Origin: Juglans regia
Taxonomy: Eukaryota > Streptophyta > Magnoliopsida > Fagales > Juglandaceae
Length of the DNA: 64,000 nucleotides
Direction of reading: 5' to 3'
NCBI RefSeq assembly: GCF_001411555.2
Contig: NC_049904.1
Span: 30,703,370-30,767,369 of the forward strand
Within the stretch, counting starts at the first letter, position 1. Each line of letters begins with the position of its first letter. Made by a program: the position numbers and the translations under genes. Below, in pieces: positions 61,109-64,000 of this stretch. Under the pieces are notes generated by a model, which worked only from the letters and a program-made list of their open reading frames with translations, did no database searches and had not been told where the DNA came from.

Positions 61109-61210
61109 AAGATCCGTGAAAGGTTTGGTGATTTCGGACACCCCGATCTCGAATTGACTGCAGTCACAGCTCCAGCCATCCAGACAATGGAAGTTGCTTC
61201 CAAGGAGTAG
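61109..61210 (+). other. Possible terminal exon or gene fragment, unrecognised
   Basis: Preceded by a T-rich tract and a possible AG acceptor, 33 codons read KIRERFGDFGHPDLELTAVT and then APAIQTMEVASKE before TAG. The composition looks coding. I do not recognise the family and no upstream exon is visible. Confidence 0.3.
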
Positions 61211-61344
61211 CGCTTAGAATTTCTATAAGATCTTTCAACAAAATAAAAAGGGAAATAAGCGAGAACAACGCTTGCTTTTGAGTTTTTCTTTCTGCTTCAT
61301 GTCTTTCACCATATTATCTCTACAATTTCTCGTTATGGTATATT

Positions 61345-61530
61345 ACATCTCTGTTTGGGTGGAGTGTTCTCAGAACATCCCACCACTGTTTACTATTTTA
61401 TTATTATTATTTACTACTTTTTACTACTATAATTACTAATCACTATTATTCAATTTATCATTACTTTTTTAATATTATTCACAGAATATCTGATATCACC
61501 TCATTACCCAAATGCAACTGGCTCTTGATT
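61345..61530. mobile_element. MITE-like element
   Basis: Left end gtttgggtggagtgttct and right end tacccaaatgcaac form a weak inverted repeat around tattattattact-rich sequence. Target duplication is not certain. Confidence 0.4.
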
Positions 61531-61708
61531 GCGTCATAGGGTAATGGGTTTTCTGTACACAACAAGTGTTGAATACGTTTTCAAGTAATTGGACAGGTGA
61601 AACTATATTTTCTTGTGTAGAAGTAATTGGATGATGCAAAGTGTTGATGCGTAAATTTGCATAACAGATCGGAAGGGTCGAAAGAATCATCTCCCGCTTA
61701 CATTGATA

Positions 61709-62325
61709 ATTCAAGTGTTATTTGTATTTATCCATGAAATAAATAATAAATAAGCAAATAAAAATAGATAAAAAGAAACACATAGATTTATATGATTCAG
61801 CATAAGGCCTACGTCTACGGATTGTTTAGAGGTGAAATCCACTATGATCGGTGATTTTATGATCTATCTTGACCTCACATATATCACAATATAATAGAAA
61901 AATTTAGTCTGTGTAGAAAAGTTGTGGTGAGTCTAGGCTTAAGGAGCTTCTCTAGAAAGCTTGTGGAGAGTTCCCTTCATTTGTAAATATCTCCTCCTTT
62001 TATAGAGAGCTTCTCTACAAAGGAATGAGACTCCACAAGCTCTCTACGTACAAACTCTACTACACATAGCGACTCCACCAGATCTCTCTCAATGGAGGCA
62101 TCGTCTTCAACCTCTCAAAACCCTAGATTTCTCCACTGTACTCAGAGATATGTGAAGCTAAGAGAGATTGTAAAATCATCTATTATAATAAATTTTGCTC
62201 CCAAATAATCTGTAGATGTAGGCTTTTATCCCGAATCACGTAAATTTTCGTGTCTATCTTTATTTATTTTTATTTGATTATTATTTTATGAATAACCATG
62301 AAGAACATCATATTAACACTTGAAT
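61709..62325. mobile_element. Fold-back element with long inverted repeats
   Basis: attcaagtgtta at 61709-61720 is matched by taacacttgaat at 62314-62325. Inside, about 110 bp of each arm pair imperfectly (for example gcctacgtctacgga against tctgtagatgtaggc). A second inner pair (gaaagcttgtggagag against ctccacaagctctc) lies near 61955 and 62030. No ORF. The family is not identified. Confidence 0.6.
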
Positions 62326-63424
62326 CACCATCGTGGGCCGAAAATAATTCATTCCTCCCTTCCGGTCAATTATGTTAATTTAGGCATTAACACAAAGATA
62401 TCTTAGTTAATGCTTATTCTATGTTTTACATTTTGGTGGAGATGGGTTGCGTATTGGAGGCTTGGAATGTGTCTGTCCTCTTCAAATATTATTTCTTGGA
62501 TAAATATATACTGTACACTCTCAAGCTATTATGAAGTGTTTTGCATTTGACCTTTAAACGCAAAACTATATTGTACCCTTAAAGTACTAAAAATTGACTC
62601 TCTGCTTCGTTCATTAAGATTTAATTGTAAAGATTATACCAAGTCACTCATTTAAAATGATTTTGAATCAAAATAAGATAAAATCGAAAATGTGTATATC
62701 TTAAATATATTTATTATTTTAAATATTATGTCAACTTTTAAATAAAATAAGGCTTTATTTAAAGTTTTTACATAAAATCTATAGATGATATGCATGAATG
62801 CCAGATACATACAATAAGGTAGGTCTAAGAGCATTGACAATAGAATTATTAAGTTCAAAATTTAACTAGAATCGTAACTTTTAGCTATAGCATCACAATA
62901 GAGTGATGAATACACAACACAATATAATAGAGTGATAAATACACGACACAATAGAGCACAAAATCGACACAATAACTACTTTATCTTTTGCAACTTTGCT
63001 TATATTTTTTCTTTTTTCTTTGTTCTTTTTTTTTTTTTTTTTGGCCAAAGCTTACATTTTTTTCTTTAATTTGAGTCTTTAGGTTGTTTTTGTATGCAGG
63101 GGGAAGGTCCCCCCGATTAAAATAAATTAAAGAAATTTTTCTTGCGAATAGAAACAGAACTTTGTTGGAAGGTTTGGAGTACACTTTGTTCATGCTTCAT
63201 GGAAGTCTAAAAAGGATTAACCAATCACTTGGGCGGGGTTCTGTTGGCCGTCTAAGTTATTCTGCAGGCTGCGGCATTCATACACGGTTCGGGTTTTGGA
63301 AAGATCGTGCAAGAGTTCAGAGTCACTCTACTGACTCAATAACGAAACCACAAAAGTAGTCAACTGTCAAAACCTCAAAAACCCCCGCACACTTTGCCGA
63401 AATCCCTTTTTCTCGGAGCAAAAA
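62326..63424. other. Intergenic, AT-rich, probable promoter of the last gene
   Basis: No gene is seen. A short series of nearly repeated units around 62890-62960 (acaatagagtgatgaatac) and a poly(T) run at 63027-63042 are the only structures noted. The final 200 bp probably contain the promoter and leader of the gene at 63425. Confidence 0.4.
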
Positions 63425-63816
63425 ATGGTTCCAAATCCAGCGTCACTTATCCTCAAATCCTCACTTTTACACCGTTTCGTGGGGTTCTCTCGTAGACCCA
63501 CTTCGCTTTCTGGACACCTGACTCGGATTCCCGTAAAACAAGTCCAGATGAGGGGCTATCTGAGTTGTTCTTCGTGCCAGTCTTTCTCTTCTCCGCTGAA
63601 TTCTGGTCATGGAGCTGTGCTTCAGAATTTGTGTCGTTCTGAAATGGGACTCGGGCAACTGGGTCTTGCCCATTTCCGGGTTTCTGCCGTCCCGGATGGA
63701 GTGCCCGGCGGGACCGGTGGGTTTGGGGGTTCTGGTGATGGGAATTCTCGTGGGAGAGGTGAAGGCGGTGCTGGCAGTGACGGTGACGGTGGAAATAACT
63801 GGTCCTTGCTGTCGTG
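63425..63816 (+). CDS. Mpv17/PMP22-family membrane protein, exon 1
   Basis: Starts MVPNPASLILKSSLLHRFVG with a basic, Ser-rich N-terminus like an organelle transit peptide. It passes a Gly/Asp-rich linker (GGFGGSGDGNSRGRGEGGAG) and ends GNNWSLLSW. In the family member recalled as At5g19750, this is followed by YLALLEKYP, the start of the Mpv17 domain. The donor tcgtg/gtaaag at 63816 splits the Trp codon. The membrane domain must lie right of the window. The assignment rests on the short NWSLLSW junction and the linker style. Confidence 0.65.
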
Positions 63817-64000
63817 GTAAAGTAGATACAACTGCATTTTATTTTGTATTTATATCTTTGCATTTTGGCTCCTGAACGTCGTTAAATATCAAGCTTTTTG
63901 GCTCCTAAATGTTGCTATTACTAGTGCCATGTAATTAAACTCTTCCCAAGCAGAAAGAAATCCACAATGGATTGGGACTTTCAGTATGGAACTCTTTTAC

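Noticed and set aside
63453..63863. Minus-strand ORFs opposite the last gene.
   Set aside because: Shadows of the GC-rich transit-peptide and Gly linker exon on the plus strand.

Overview
The window is plant nuclear DNA. Genes have spliceosomal introns, the intergenic space is AT-rich, and there are L1-type LINEs, hAT elements, Tourist-like MITEs, a tRNA-derived SINE and plant-specific protein families (HIPP, proton pump interactor, DnaJ 72-like). The style fits a woody eudicot, perhaps Fagales/Juglandaceae, but that placement is an inference and no species call is supported.

Layout. Bases 1-29,515 (minus) hold a CID-domain gene (RPRD1-like). Exons 1-6 lie at 25.1-29.5 kb and exon 7 at 1-532. 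Intron 6 between them is about 24.6 kb and is filled by four L1 LINEs. Three are near full length on the minus strand (1,140-6,731; 13,499-18,963; 19,053-24,850) and one is a 5'-truncated plus-strand copy (7,160-11,102). They carry nested LINE fragments, a GC-rich hAT-type element and adjacent Tourist-like MITEs. Bases 31.4-34.1 kb are a decayed hAT transposase gene with its 3' terminus. A retroposon with a 16-bp target duplication lies at 34.64-35.49 kb.

Bases 36.6-42.2 kb (minus) encode a large acidic protein with an N-terminal hydrophobic region, related to the uncharacterised Arabidopsis At5g17910 type. An AT-rich stretch follows, with a MITE that carries an internal minisatellite. Then come a DnaJ 72-like cochaperone (46.5-49.05 kb, minus), a broken proton pump interactor fragment (49.6-50.3 kb, plus) and a heavy-metal-associated isoprenylated protein, HIPP (51.2-51.9 kb, minus). 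Bases 53.7-59.3 kb are a composite second copy of two separate parts of the window, 29.2-30.7 kb and 39.0-42.8 kb. It contains a pseudogene of the acidic-protein gene fused to an orphan copy of the CID-gene exon 1. The right end has a LINE RNase H fragment, a fold-back element and the first exon of an Mpv17/PMP22-family gene that continues past the edge.

The host genes belong to unrelated pathways (transcription termination, cochaperone, metal binding, membrane channel), so there is no operon-like logic. The most informative content is how mobile elements and a segmental duplication have rearranged the locus. Exon boundaries were derived by hand from splice signals, reading-frame continuity and remembered family sequences. 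No search or alignment was run.
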